Part shown: one piece after another, positions 31,774 through 40,873 of the stretch
Position numbering within the stretch: the first letter of the stretch is position 1
Layout of the letters: each line of letters begins with the position of its first letter
NCBI GenBank assembly: GCA_945863885.1
Contig: CAMAZY010000010.1
Coordinates: 1-64,000, forward strand
Length of the DNA stretch: 64,000 nt
Direction: 5' to 3'
Source: an uncultured Clostridia bacterium
Lineage (GTDB): Bacteria; Bacillota; Clostridia; Oscillospirales; Acutalibacteraceae
Program-made: the position numbers and the translations under genes
The notes under the pieces: model-generated
What the model was told of the DNA's origin: nothing
Database searches by the model: none
The model's input: the letters and a program-made list of their open reading frames with translations, nothing else

Positions 31774-32976
31774 TTATCCGAAGAATGCCTTGTGAACGGC
31801 TTCGACCGCCTTGTCGGCAAGCTCCTTGTCAATCAGAACAGAAACCGTAATTTCGCTCGTCGAAATCATGCTGATGTTGATGCCGGCTTCATAAAGTGCG
31901 CCGAACATCTTCGAAGCCGTACCCGAATGCGACTGCATACCGGCGCCGACGATGGAAACCTTGGCGATTGTCGTGTCGCACGAAACCTTTGCGCCCTCGG
32001 GGCTGAAGATGTCTTCAAGAACCTCAACCGCCGTATCGGCGTAATCCTTTGCACAGGTGAACGAGATATCCTTTGTGCCGTCTCTGCCGACCGACTGAAG
32101 AATAACGTCGATGTTGATTCCCTTTGAAGCGAGTTTCGAAAACATTCTGAAAGCGTTTCCGGGAATATCTTTCATGCCGACAACGGAAATTCTTGCAACG
32201 TCCGTGTCCTTGGTAACTCCTCTGATTAACATTTTCTCCATTTTTGCTGCCTCCTTGACTATGGTTCCCGGCTCTCTTTCAAGACTGGAGAGAACCTCTA
32301 ATTCGACATTGTATTTTTTCGCCATTTCAACCGAACGGTTGTTGAGCACCTGTGCGCCGAGCGTGGCAAGCTCAAGCATTTCGTCGTAGGTAATATCCTT
32401 AAGCTTCTTGGCGTTCGGAATTTTCCTCGGGTCGGCGGTGAAAACGCCGGTGACATCGGTGAAAATCTGACAGCGGTCGGCGTGCAGAACGGCGGCGATC
32501 GCAACGGCGCTTGTGTCCGAGCCGCCTCTTCCGAGAGTTGTCAGGTCGTCCGATTTATTGATGCCCTGAAACCCGGCAACGACTACGATTTTTTTCTTAT
32601 CAAGCTCACTTTGCAGTCTTTCGGTCTTGATCGACTCGATTCTTGCCGAGCCGTACGCACGGTTTGTATGGAAGCCTGCCTGCCAGCCTAAAAGCGACAC
32701 AACCGGACAGCCGAGCTTTTCGATTGCCATCGCTAAAAGCGAAATCGAAATCTGCTCGCCAGCGGTAAGAAGCATATCCATTTCTCTTTTTGAGGCTTTC
32801 GGATTGATTTCCTTCGCCTTTTCAATCAGGTCGTCCGTTGTATCTCCCTGTGCGGAAACAACCACGACGACATCGTTGCCCTCTTTATAAGTATCCGTAA
32901 CAATACGGGCTACATTCATCACTCTTTCGGCGTTGGCAACGGAGGAACCGCCGAATTTCTGTACAATCAGTGACAT
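31774..32976 (-). CDS. lysC: Aspartate kinase
   Basis: A 400-residue enzyme phosphorylating aspartate at the entry to lysine, threonine and methionine synthesis. VQKFGGSSVAN begins the amino-acid kinase domain; GRGGSDTSAVA and TDVTGVFTADP complete the active site. Two ACT domains occupy residues 265-400, with the VGMKDIPG and VGAGMQSHSG signatures, so feedback inhibition (lysine and/or threonine) is expected. It lies 37 bp after hom on the same strand; GGAGG precedes the ATG. No lysine riboswitch is present in the short hom leader. Confidence 0.97.
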   Translation of the reverse strand: MSLIVQKFGGSSVANAERVMNVARIVTDTYKEGNDVVVVVSAQGDTTDDLIEKAKEINPKASKREMDMLLTAGEQISISLLAMAIEKLGCPVVSLLGWQAGFHTNRAYGSARIESIKTERLQSELDKKKIVVVAGFQGINKSDDLTTLGRGGSDTSAVAIAAVLHADRCQIFTDVTGVFTADPRKIPNAKKLKDITYDEMLELATLGAQVLNNRSVEMAKKYNVELEVLSSLEREPGTIVKEAAKMEKMLIRGVTKDTDVARISVVGMKDIPGNAFRMFSKLASKGINIDVILQSVGRDGTKDISFTCAKDYADTAVEVLEDIFSPEGAKVSCDTTIAKVSIVGAGMQSHSGTASKMFGALYEAGINISMISTSEITVSVLIDKELADKAVEAVHKAFFG

Positions 32977-33013
32977 AGTCTAACCTCCAAATCCGCCTTT
33001 GCGGACAGTAAAA

Positions 33014-34225
33014 TCAATAATCGGTAACCCGGATAACCGAATCCGGCTTGACCGAAACGGTTCCGATCGCCTTCATAAGCTCTTTTTCGATTCCGAGTCC
33101 GGTAATCACGAGCGTCTCGCCGTCGCTTTCGGTAAGTTCGGCAACAGGAAGAACGCCACGAAGTTCTTCTTCGATTCCCGTCTTGTCAAACCGCAGGAAA
33201 AGCGCGGTTTCGGTGTTTTCGTGTTCTTCGATGAAGTTTTCCTTCGGTGCGTCCCAACCGAAGAATTTACGCTTTTCGTTATTGGCGGCGCAGTCGATGA
33301 CATCGCCGACAACCGCACTCGCCGTTGCAAGCTTACCGGCTCCCTTGCCGTACATGAGAATATCGCCCGTCGCATCGCCTCTGACTAAGCAGGCATTGAA
33401 AACGCCGTTGACACCGGCAAGAATACTTTCCTTTTTGACAAGAGCCGGGGAGACCATAATCATGATCTTACCGCTTTCGAGCATTTTGGTTCTTGCAATC
33501 AGCTTGATAACGTAGCCGAGCTTGCCTGCATCCTCAACGTCCTTGAGTGTAATTTTCGAAATGCCTTCGGTGTACACGCCGTCCGGATAGACGTGATGAC
33601 CGAAAGCAAGCGACGCAAGAATGCATATCTTCCGGCAGGCGTCGTGACCGTCGACATCGGCAGACGGATCCCGTTCGGCAAAGCCGTTCTCCTGAGCGAG
33701 CTTCAAGGCGTCCTCAAAAGACATTTTGTCTACTATCATTTTATCTAAAATAAAGTTTGTGGTTCCGTTTAAAATACCGGCGATCTCGCTGATCCGGTTG
33801 CCGGCAAGACAGCGGCTTATCGGGCGGATAATCGGAATGCCGCCGCCGACGGACGCTTCAAAAAGGAAGTTTACGTTATTCTCTCTTGCGAGAGTGAGAA
33901 GCTCAAAGCCTTTTTTAGCAACAAGCTCCTTATTGGACGTGACAACGTGCTTACCTTTTTTCAGACAGGACGAAACAAAATCAAAAGCGGGGTTGATACC
34001 GCCCATGGTTTCCACCACGATATCAATTTCATCGTCGTTGCATATGTCGTCAAAGTTTTTTGTCATAAGAGCGGAAAATTCGTTATTTTCGAAATCTCTG
34101 ATGTCAAGAATGCGGCGCAATTTCAATTCGATTCCGCTGTTTTCCAAGATGGCATCGGCGTTTTTGCTGATCACTTCGGCCACACCCGAGCCGACAACGC
34201 CGAAACCGAGAATTGCAACGTTCAT
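33014..34225 (-). CDS. hom: Homoserine dehydrogenase
   Basis: A 403-residue NAD(P)-dependent enzyme reducing aspartate semialdehyde to homoserine. The Rossmann start VAILGFGVVGSGV (about residues 3-15), ETMGGINPA, TSNKELVA, EASVGGGIPIIRP, NGTTNFIL and the catalytic DPSADVDGHDA are all present. The C-terminal about 70 residues form a short ACT-like domain. ATG at 34225 has GAAAGG about eleven bases upstream; the longer in-frame start has no site. First gene of the hom-lysC operon. Confidence 0.96.
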   Translation of the reverse strand: MNVAILGFGVVGSGVAEVISKNADAILENSGIELKLRRILDIRDFENNEFSALMTKNFDDICNDDEIDIVVETMGGINPAFDFVSSCLKKGKHVVTSNKELVAKKGFELLTLARENNVNFLFEASVGGGIPIIRPISRCLAGNRISEIAGILNGTTNFILDKMIVDKMSFEDALKLAQENGFAERDPSADVDGHDACRKICILASLAFGHHVYPDGVYTEGISKITLKDVEDAGKLGYVIKLIARTKMLESGKIMIMVSPALVKKESILAGVNGVFNACLVRGDATGDILMYGKGAGKLATASAVVGDVIDCAANNEKRKFFGWDAPKENFIEEHENTETALFLRFDKTGIEEELRGVLPVAELTESDGETLVITGLGIEKELMKAIGTVSVKPDSVIRVTDY

Positions 34226-34419
34226 ATATTTCACTTTGCCTTTCTTGTTATTTTGCAAGAGCAGAAAAATACTCCTGTTTTCCTTATATCCTACCACATT
34301 TCGACGATTTATAAAAGTGTTTCGGGCAAAAAAATTTTTATTTTGTTAAATCCATTGATTTTGTCTGCCTGTTGGGTTAATATTATTGTATATATCTATT
34401 AAAATAGGGAGTGTTGTCA

Positions 34420-35685
34420 ATGCAGGTTGTTGAAAAAAGACGGCAAACAATTATCAACGTCATTTATTTCGGAATGATCATCGCCGCTGCTGCTCTTTTG
34501 ATGCGTTACGCCGTCGGCATTTGTATGCCGTTTATTATTGCTTTCCTGTTTGCGGTGGTTCTGCAAAAGCCGAAAAATTTTCTTGTGCGAAAAACGCCGC
34601 TGAAAAAAGGTCTGGCTTCCGCCGTTTGCGTTCTTGTGGCACTCGTGCTGATTGCTCTTATCATTTCACTTATTGGAGTAAGAGTTTTCGATGAAATCAA
34701 GGGCTTTATTGACTATCTGATTCTTCAGTTCAAAGACCTTGAAGCGCTTGTAGATAAAATCGAAGGATGGCTTTCGGGTATTATCGCCTCACTGCCCGAA
34801 TTTCTTGAAAAATCGCTTACCGAAAGCTCCGAAAAATTCTTTACAAAGCTTCGTGAAATGATAAGCGGTGAAAGTGCCGAGCTGACGCAGCAGATAACAA
34901 GCGGTATCGCCGGAAGATTCAATATATCCTGGATTTCGACGCCGATCAACGGTGTCATTTCGACAGCAAGACAGCTTCCGAGTATCTTTGTCGCCGTGAT
35001 TATTACGCTTGTCTCCTCCTGTTTCCTTACGAGCGATTTCGACAAGGTAATGAACTTCATCAAGCTTCAGTTCCCGGAAGCCAAGCGCAAGGATCTTTCA
35101 AGAGCGAAAGCCATTTTAAAGGATTCTCTCGGCAAGATGGGCAAGGCTTATCTTCTTATCATGTTCATTACCTTTGTTGAAATGAGTATCGGCCTTACGG
35201 TGCTTCGCCTCATCGGTGTATTTGAGTCGAATTATATCGTGCTGATTGCCGCCGCAACGGCGATTATCGATATTGTTCCGCTTTTAGGTACGGGAACGGT
35301 CATCTTCCCGTGGGCCGTATATTGCCTTATCATGAAAGACTTCGGCATGGCAATCGGCCTTGTTGTAATCTACGTTGCCATTTCCGTAATCCGTCAGATT
35401 ATTGAACCGAAGCTTGTCGCAGGACAGCTCGGCCTTTCGCCGATTGTCACGATCACGGCGATGTATCTCGGATTGAAGCTGTTCGGCTTTATCGGTATGT
35501 TCGCTCTGCCGCTTACGATAATCGTACTCAAGCTTTTGAACGACGAAGGAATCGTCAATCTTTGGAAATCCAAAGAGAAGGAAGAAAAAAAGAAAGCCGC
35601 CGAAAAAGCCGAAGAGCCAAAGGAGGAAACGGCGGATACCGAAAATATCCCAGACGAAGCCGATAAGAATAGCGCAACTGAATAA
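34420..35685 (+). CDS. AI-2E/PerM-family permease
   Basis: A 421-residue membrane protein. It shows the PF01594 pattern: two N-terminal helices, a third helix (VCVLVALVLIALIISLIGV), a long amphipathic region (residues 90-190) and four further helices containing the family block IDIVPLLGTG. The C-terminal about 45 residues are cytosolic, Lys/Glu-rich and low-complexity. Despite the family name, many members are sodium/proton antiporters or unknown transporters, so AI-2 export should not be assumed. AGGGAG lies eight bases before the ATG. Monocistronic. Confidence 0.9.
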   Translation: MQVVEKRRQTIINVIYFGMIIAAAALLMRYAVGICMPFIIAFLFAVVLQKPKNFLVRKTPLKKGLASAVCVLVALVLIALIISLIGVRVFDEIKGFIDYLILQFKDLEALVDKIEGWLSGIIASLPEFLEKSLTESSEKFFTKLREMISGESAELTQQITSGIAGRFNISWISTPINGVISTARQLPSIFVAVIITLVSSCFLTSDFDKVMNFIKLQFPEAKRKDLSRAKAILKDSLGKMGKAYLLIMFITFVEMSIGLTVLRLIGVFESNYIVLIAAATAIIDIVPLLGTGTVIFPWAVYCLIMKDFGMAIGLVVIYVAISVIRQIIEPKLVAGQLGLSPIVTITAMYLGLKLFGFIGMFALPLTIIVLKLLNDEGIVNLWKSKEKEEKKKAAEKAEEPKEETADTENIPDEADKNSATE

Positions 35686-35773
35686 AAGCGAAAATTCTCT
35701 CGTTGAAAAATGCAACCTTTTGGTGCACCCTCTGTAAGGAAGGTGATGTTTATTTTTTATAAAATATAATATC

Positions 35774-35802
35774 TTGATATTGCAAATAACAAGTGGTATA
35801 AT
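35774..35802 (+). promoter_or_regulatory. Sigma-A promoter of the AT-rich zinc-ribbon gene
   Basis: -35 TTGATA (35774-35779), 17-bp spacer, consensus -10 TATAAT (35797-35802). Confidence 0.8.
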
Positions 35803-35826
35803 ATAAAAATGGAAGGTGATATATTT

Positions 35827-36222
35827 ATGGCTTTAATTAAATGCCCCGAGTGTGAAAAAAATGTATCGGATAAAGCAAATGCATGTATCCATTGCGGATT
35901 TCCATTGAATTCGCCAAAAGGAGAACTTGTGATTAGAGGAAAAAGGACATCAGATGTTTTAAAAAAACACATATACTTCTTATATGAAAATGGTGCTTAT
36001 TTCGACGAAGTACTGCCAGGTGAAGTAAAGCGTTATCCTGTTGATAAAACAATGCATTTAGTTCTTGGGCACAAAAAAGGCAGTTTTATCAATTCTGCAG
36101 TAAAAGACTCTTCTCCTGTTATAGTTGAGCCAGGTAGAATCACACGTCTTGAAGCTTCAATTGGGCAAGGGTTTATGCCAAGTTATTTCTTGTCAAAAGT
36201 AGATATTATAGACGCAGAGTGA
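35827..36222 (+). CDS. Zinc-ribbon protein with unknown C-terminal domain
   Basis: A 131-residue protein whose first 25 residues form a zinc ribbon (CPECEKNVSDKANACIHCG). The remaining about 100 residues are beta-rich, with the PGEVKRYPV and VEPGRITRLEA segments, and match no family I recognise. The promoter at 35774-35802 places transcription start near 35809, so the ATG at 35827 with GGTGAT upstream is used rather than an in-frame ATG at 35809. The gene and its flanks are clearly more AT-rich than the surroundings, with codons such as TTA and ATA, suggesting acquisition from elsewhere. Confidence 0.75.
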   Translation: MALIKCPECEKNVSDKANACIHCGFPLNSPKGELVIRGKRTSDVLKKHIYFLYENGAYFDEVLPGEVKRYPVDKTMHLVLGHKKGSFINSAVKDSSPVIVEPGRITRLEASIGQGFMPSYFLSKVDIIDAE

Positions 36223-36358
36223 TTTTGGGGTTAGAGGACAATTTTTGTACATACTGTGTTTTATTCCATCACTAACCTTTTGTTGGAAAACTTGTCTCAC
36301 AATATTACTTGCTTATTTACATTTTGATGGTTATTATTCAAAATATGAAACCCACTAT

Positions 36359-36387
36359 GACACTTTCAATTTGAAAGTGTCTTTTTT
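36359..36387 (+). terminator. Terminator of the AT-rich zinc-ribbon gene
   Basis: Nine-to-eleven-bp stem (36359-36369 with 36371-36381) followed by TTTTTTATAA. The bases between the gene and this hairpin (36223-36358) show no gene. Confidence 0.85.
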
Positions 36388-36401
36388 ATAAAAGGAAACA
36401 A

Positions 36402-36435
36402 GGGAGACAACTCCCTTACAAAGTGTCTCCCTTCG
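36402..36435 (-). terminator. Terminator of the DUF1846 gene
   Basis: Minus strand AGGGAGACA pairs with TGTCTCCCT, followed by TGTTTCCTTTT. Confidence 0.65.
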
Positions 36436-36462
36436 GACGCATTTTTGCTGTTTTCAGCAATC

Positions 36463-37956
36463 TTATATATGATAAAGATTGTCGTTTTCGTAATCCGGCT
36501 CACTCGTAAGATTGATTCCGAGCTTCGTGAATACCGCACTGTCATTTTCGCAAAGGATAACCGAACAATGCGCTTCGCTTCCTTTCAGAAGAGAAAGAGC
36601 CTTCAGCGCCTTTTCGGCATTTTTGTCGGTTGCGGCGCTTACAGAAAGAGCGACAAGGATTTCATCGATATGAAGCCTCGGGTTTGTGCTTCCAAGGTAG
36701 TTCACCTTAAGGCTTTGTACCGGTTCAATCAGACTTGACGGAATCAGAGTCAGCCCGTCATCGATTCCCGAAAGGTACTTGAGCGCATTGAGAATCAACG
36801 CCGAGGTCGCCCCAAGCAGGCTTTTGGTTTTTCCGGTCAGCACCGTACCGTCGGGAAGCTCAATTGCCGCGGCGGGGGCGCCGGTCTCTTCAGCAACCTT
36901 GTTCGCCGCAACGGCGCAGGCTCTGTCGTTTTTGGTAACGCCGACCTTATTCATCAGAAGCTCAATTTTTTCGATTTCCTTTACACAGTCGCCGCCCTTA
37001 CGAAGCGAGCAAAGAGCCGTATAATACCGGCGAATAATTTCCTGCTTCGCCGCTTCACAGACCGCCTCGTTATCGAAAATACACTTTCCGGCCATATTGA
37101 CACCCATGTCCGTCGGGGACTTATAGGGAGACTCTCCGTAAATCCGTTCGAAAACCGTATTCAGGACGGGGAAAATTTCGATATCACGGTTATAGTTGAC
37201 CGTCGCTTCGCCGTACGCCTCGAGGTGGAACGGGTCAATCATATTGACGTCGTTGAGGTCGGCGGTCGCCGCTTCATAAGCGAGATTGACCGGGTGACTG
37301 AGCGGAAGATTCCATATAGGGAAGGTTTCGAACTTGGCATAGCCGGCACTGATTCCCCTCAGGTGCTCGTGATAAAGCTGAGACAGGCAGACGGCCATTT
37401 TTCCGCTGCCCGGCCCCGGTGCGGTCACGACGACGATCCGTCTTGAAGTTTTAATATATTCATTTTTGCCGTAGCCGTCCTCTGAAACGATTTTTTCCAC
37501 GTTGGACGGATAGCCTTCGATTTTATAATGGGTATAAACATTGATACCGAGCGACTGAAGCTTCGCCTTGAAAGCGTCCGCCGCCTCCTGATGGCTGTAC
37601 ATGGTGATAGCGACCGAGCCGACATAAAGGCCGACACTTCTCAAGCGGTCGATAAGCCGCAAAACCTCCATGTCGTAGGTGATATTGAGGTCGCCTCTTC
37701 TTTTCCGGCTTTCGATAGCGCCCGCACTGACGGCAATTACGATTTCCGCTTCGTCCTTAAGCGACAAAAGCATTCTCAGTTTGCTGTCGGGCTTGAAGCC
37801 GGGAAGAACACGGGAAGCGTGGTTGTCGTCAAACAGCTTTCCGCCGAACTCCATATAAAGCTTTCCGCCGAAATGCGCCATGCGTTTTTTGATTTGCTCG
37901 GACTGCATGTCGATATATTTGTTGTTGTCAAAGCCAATTTTATACAAGAAAATCAC
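36463..37956 (-). CDS. DUF1846 family protein
   Basis: A 497-residue protein of the conserved DUF1846 (UPF0371) family, about 500 residues long in Firmicutes. Hallmarks include the GFDNNKYIDMQSEQIKKR start, GGKLYMEFGGKLFDDNHASRVLPG broken over residues 30-55, and APGPGSGKMAVCLSQLYHE (about residue 190), a P-loop-like segment. Biochemical function is not established. GTG at 37956 is chosen because the promoter at 37982-38010 leaves a short leader; TTG at 37947 is an alternative. Monocistronic. Confidence 0.88.
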   Translation of the reverse strand: MIFLYKIGFDNNKYIDMQSEQIKKRMAHFGGKLYMEFGGKLFDDNHASRVLPGFKPDSKLRMLLSLKDEAEIVIAVSAGAIESRKRRGDLNITYDMEVLRLIDRLRSVGLYVGSVAITMYSHQEAADAFKAKLQSLGINVYTHYKIEGYPSNVEKIVSEDGYGKNEYIKTSRRIVVVTAPGPGSGKMAVCLSQLYHEHLRGISAGYAKFETFPIWNLPLSHPVNLAYEAATADLNDVNMIDPFHLEAYGEATVNYNRDIEIFPVLNTVFERIYGESPYKSPTDMGVNMAGKCIFDNEAVCEAAKQEIIRRYYTALCSLRKGGDCVKEIEKIELLMNKVGVTKNDRACAVAANKVAEETGAPAAAIELPDGTVLTGKTKSLLGATSALILNALKYLSGIDDGLTLIPSSLIEPVQSLKVNYLGSTNPRLHIDEILVALSVSAATDKNAEKALKALSLLKGSEAHCSVILCENDSAVFTKLGINLTSEPDYENDNLYHI

Positions 37957-37981
37957 ACCGTTTCCAAATACTCTGTCAAAT

Positions 37982-38010
37982 AATATAACAGAATTCTTCT
38001 CTCTTTTCAA
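37982..38010 (-). promoter_or_regulatory. Sigma-A promoter of the DUF1846 gene
   Basis: Minus strand -35 TTGAAA (38005-38010) and -10 TATATT (37982-37987), 17-bp spacer. Confidence 0.7.
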
Positions 38011-38093
38011 CCGTAAACGACAGATTTTTTGTTGTTTTTCCCTGCTGTCCGGGAAGGACTCACCCTGTAAGTCAGAACACTTCCAATTGTCAC

Positions 38094-38135
38094 GAAAAAA
38101 GGACTGCCGTATTCCGAACAGAAAGTGGCAGTCCT
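38094..38135 (-). terminator. Terminator of the GH95-like gene
   Basis: AGGACTGCC (minus strand 38135-38127) pairs with GGCAGTCCT (38108-38100), followed by six T. Confidence 0.85.
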
Positions 38136-38146
38136 CATCCATTACA

Positions 38147-40804
38147 TCAGAAGCTTACATAGCCCGTTTTACCTTTTTCGAGCGTGACGGTTTTCTCTTC
38201 GCCGGTCAGACCGTTTTTGACGGTGATCGTCTGGTCTTTTCCGCTTTTAATCTGCGCCGTGGCTTTTTTCGTTTCGCTGTCCCAGGTAAGGGAGACAATT
38301 TCCGCCTGTGTTCTTGTCATAAGGCCCGTGATTTTGCCCTTTTCGAAGCCGCTTTCGGGAAGTGCCGGAAGAAGCTCGATTTCGCCCTCATTCGAATAGA
38401 CAAGGCTTTCATTGATAATACCGAGATAACCGATGGCAAAGTCCGTGCAGTAGCAGCTCCCCCGATCGTAGTCGTGGTTTGTCATCAGCGAGTCGTAATG
38501 AATCTTATGATTCATCAGCTTTGTCAGCGCATCAGTTAAGCTCTTTCTGTCCTTAAGCCTTGCGGCGATCAGACTGCGGTGAACGAGTGCGTGGCTTGCC
38601 TCGTTTTCGCTTTCTCGGTTTTCAATTGCCTGAATACAGGCGTTTTTGAGCTCTTCGTCCTTTTGCGTTTCAAAAAGCGGCCATACACCGTACAGGTGGC
38701 TTAAATGCCGGTGCTCGTTGTTTTCCTCAAAGATGTTGCAAGCCCATTCCTTTAAGGCGCCTGTTTCGTCGTACAGGTACGGCGGAAGCTTATTCATCAA
38801 GTACTCCCATTTTTCGGTGATGGTATCCGGTGCAACATCCTTTGAAACAGCAATCAACATTTCAAGGTTGTTGCGGCAGGCGGCGATATCAATTGACGCA
38901 TTCGCAACCGACGGACTCGGATAATTGTCCGGGTTGTTTTCGGGCGAATAGCTAGGAAGAATGCAGTAATATTCGCCGTCCGCCAGCGTCTTCTTACCCT
39001 TTTCGTAGTGAATATCACCATTAGAGTCGGTATAGTATTCCGCCGATACAAGCTGCTGCCAATAATTGGCGGACTTAATTAAAAGCGGATACAGAATATC
39101 CTTTTCCAGTGTGAGATACCCTCTCTTTTCGATTGCTTGAATTTGTTTATCCGTCAGCGGCGTTTCGGTCGGAGAAAGGACGGATTTCAGCTTATAAAGA
39201 TCAAATTCATCGCTGAGCGGAATCCTGATATCACCGTAGCACTCAAGTGTTTCATAAAGCGGCTGAAGCATCCAGCTTGTGCCGGCATTCCAGTACCTAA
39301 ACGGATACGGATAGCACGTTTCCGTGATAACCGCCTTGTCGCCGTCGGTGTTGACGGGCGCCTGAATCGCATTCGTAAAGCCGTGGGTGGCTTTTGCGTT
39401 CTCCTCCCAGTCAGGAAGCTGACGCAGGATAAAATAGGTATAGCCGACGGGAGCGTTTTTGAGGTTGGACGTATTCATCGACGAAGTTTGCAGGTTGACG
39501 TTTGCATCCATGGTATACTTGCTTCCCCAGCCGGCGTTCCATTCACCCGTCCACATTCCGTAAAGACGGCTTGTCGAATAACCGGCACAGCAAAGATACG
39601 CATATCGTCCCGCATAATAGGCACGCTCGACAAGGGCACTGTTGAGCGTCTTTTTTCTTCTTTGCGCTTTTAAAAGCGATTCGTTTGAAGCGTAGCTTTC
39701 GCCGCCGTCAAGTGAAAGAGTTACAGCGTTAAACATCGGCTGATAGATGTCAAGATGATTTTTCAGCGCTTTTTCATAGCTGAAGGTGTCCTTTTCGGTG
39801 TACTTGTCGGCAACAGCTTTTGTCGTTTCGGAAAGCGACCTGACCAATTCAAAATCGGCGGTTTTTTCGAAGTCCTCGATTTTGCCCATATCATACGTTC
39901 TGTCCGAAACGGTGATGATATACACCTTGTCGGCATCGGTGATTTTTATCTGCGGATTCTTGTCCGAAGCGTATTCGGCGTCTTTCACCGCCGCACCGTC
40001 CGTAATCTCCTTCTTACCGTTTTCACAGACAACATAGCACACCGTCGCATAACCGCCGTTTTTCAGCTCGCTGTTTTCATAATGCGGATAGTGAGCGACA
40101 AAAGCTAAATAATCGCCGTTTTCGCCGGCAAGCTTCTTGTACCGCAGATTCTTTTCGTCTCCGTCGCCGTAATTGGCAAAAGTGCTGATGTTGTCAAAGG
40201 ACAAAACGGTGTTGACCTTTTTCCCGTCAGACGAACTCGAAATTTTCGTAATGCTTACACCGTCCGCCTGAGAGGTGAACGACCGTCTTTCCCACGTTCC
40301 GTCCTCGTCGGTGAAACGGACGCCGACTTCGGCGGTGCTGTAATCGGTAAAGCGCAGGTAGTCGCTTGTCTTTTTCTTATCAAAATTCAGCCGGAGCGCT
40401 CCACCCGGGTGGAACCGGTAAACGTCGTCATAGCTTGCGTTGTCGGTGATGTCCTCACCGTTGACAATACATTGCTTGACCGTTTCCAGCTCATCGGACG
40501 TATCCGGACAGGTACGTGCGTTTTCATTCGGCAGGATGAAATGCATATTTTGAAAAATCAGCGTATCACTGTACGGAGCACCGCTCGTAATGAATCCTTG
40601 CATTCCGTTTCCGCTGACCATTCCCTGCCGCCATGAGGAGGTCTTATTCTTTTTGGTTTCGGAAAGTTCGGTATACTTGTAGGAATAGGACATTTTGTCA
40701 CCGGATTCAAAAAGCTCGGGTGCCTCTTTTTCCCCGCCCTGACACGAGCAAAGCGTCAGCAGCATACCTGCGGCAAGAAAAAGGGATGCAATTCGTTTTT
40801 TCAT
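38147..40804 (-). CDS. GH95-like glycoside hydrolase lipoprotein
   Basis: An 885-residue surface lipoprotein: signal peptide with lipobox Cys near residue 19-21 (LTLCSC). The SSWRQGMVSGNGMQG start, the MWTGEWNAGWGSKYTMDANVNLQ block (about residues 415-440, in two short runs) and HRHLSHLYGVWP (about 705) match the (alpha/alpha)6 barrel of GH95, whose members are alpha-L-fucosidases or alpha-L-galactosidases. The catalytic positions differ from classic GH95 wording in places (DANVN instead of NINTE), so specificity and activity are uncertain. A host mucin or plant sugar substrate would fit a gut anaerobe. Its ribosome binding site directly follows the hairpin at 40821-40859. Confidence 0.82.
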   Translation of the reverse strand: MKKRIASLFLAAGMLLTLCSCQGGEKEAPELFESGDKMSYSYKYTELSETKKNKTSSWRQGMVSGNGMQGFITSGAPYSDTLIFQNMHFILPNENARTCPDTSDELETVKQCIVNGEDITDNASYDDVYRFHPGGALRLNFDKKKTSDYLRFTDYSTAEVGVRFTDEDGTWERRSFTSQADGVSITKISSSSDGKKVNTVLSFDNISTFANYGDGDEKNLRYKKLAGENGDYLAFVAHYPHYENSELKNGGYATVCYVVCENGKKEITDGAAVKDAEYASDKNPQIKITDADKVYIITVSDRTYDMGKIEDFEKTADFELVRSLSETTKAVADKYTEKDTFSYEKALKNHLDIYQPMFNAVTLSLDGGESYASNESLLKAQRRKKTLNSALVERAYYAGRYAYLCCAGYSTSRLYGMWTGEWNAGWGSKYTMDANVNLQTSSMNTSNLKNAPVGYTYFILRQLPDWEENAKATHGFTNAIQAPVNTDGDKAVITETCYPYPFRYWNAGTSWMLQPLYETLECYGDIRIPLSDEFDLYKLKSVLSPTETPLTDKQIQAIEKRGYLTLEKDILYPLLIKSANYWQQLVSAEYYTDSNGDIHYEKGKKTLADGEYYCILPSYSPENNPDNYPSPSVANASIDIAACRNNLEMLIAVSKDVAPDTITEKWEYLMNKLPPYLYDETGALKEWACNIFEENNEHRHLSHLYGVWPLFETQKDEELKNACIQAIENRESENEASHALVHRSLIAARLKDRKSLTDALTKLMNHKIHYDSLMTNHDYDRGSCYCTDFAIGYLGIINESLVYSNEGEIELLPALPESGFEKGKITGLMTRTQAEIVSLTWDSETKKATAQIKSGKDQTITVKNGLTGEEKTVTLEKGKTGYVSF

Positions 40805-40820
40805 ATGTCGTCTCCTCCTT

Positions 40821-40859
40821 AAAAAAAGCGGCGCAAAGAGGGGTTTCTCTTTGCGCCGC
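40821..40859 (-). terminator. Terminator-like hairpin between the double phosphoesterase and GH95-like genes
   Basis: A perfect 13-bp GC-rich stem (40828-40840 with 40847-40859) followed on the minus strand by seven T that run straight into AAGGAGGAG of the next gene. No promoter fits between hairpin and start codon, so the GH95-like gene needs read-through. Confidence 0.88.
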
Positions 40860-40873
40860 AGTTACTGTATAGA

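Noticed and set aside
33014-34300. Lysine riboswitch or T-box ahead of hom-lysC
   Set aside because: The region upstream of hom is too short and shows neither a T-box motif nor a terminator.
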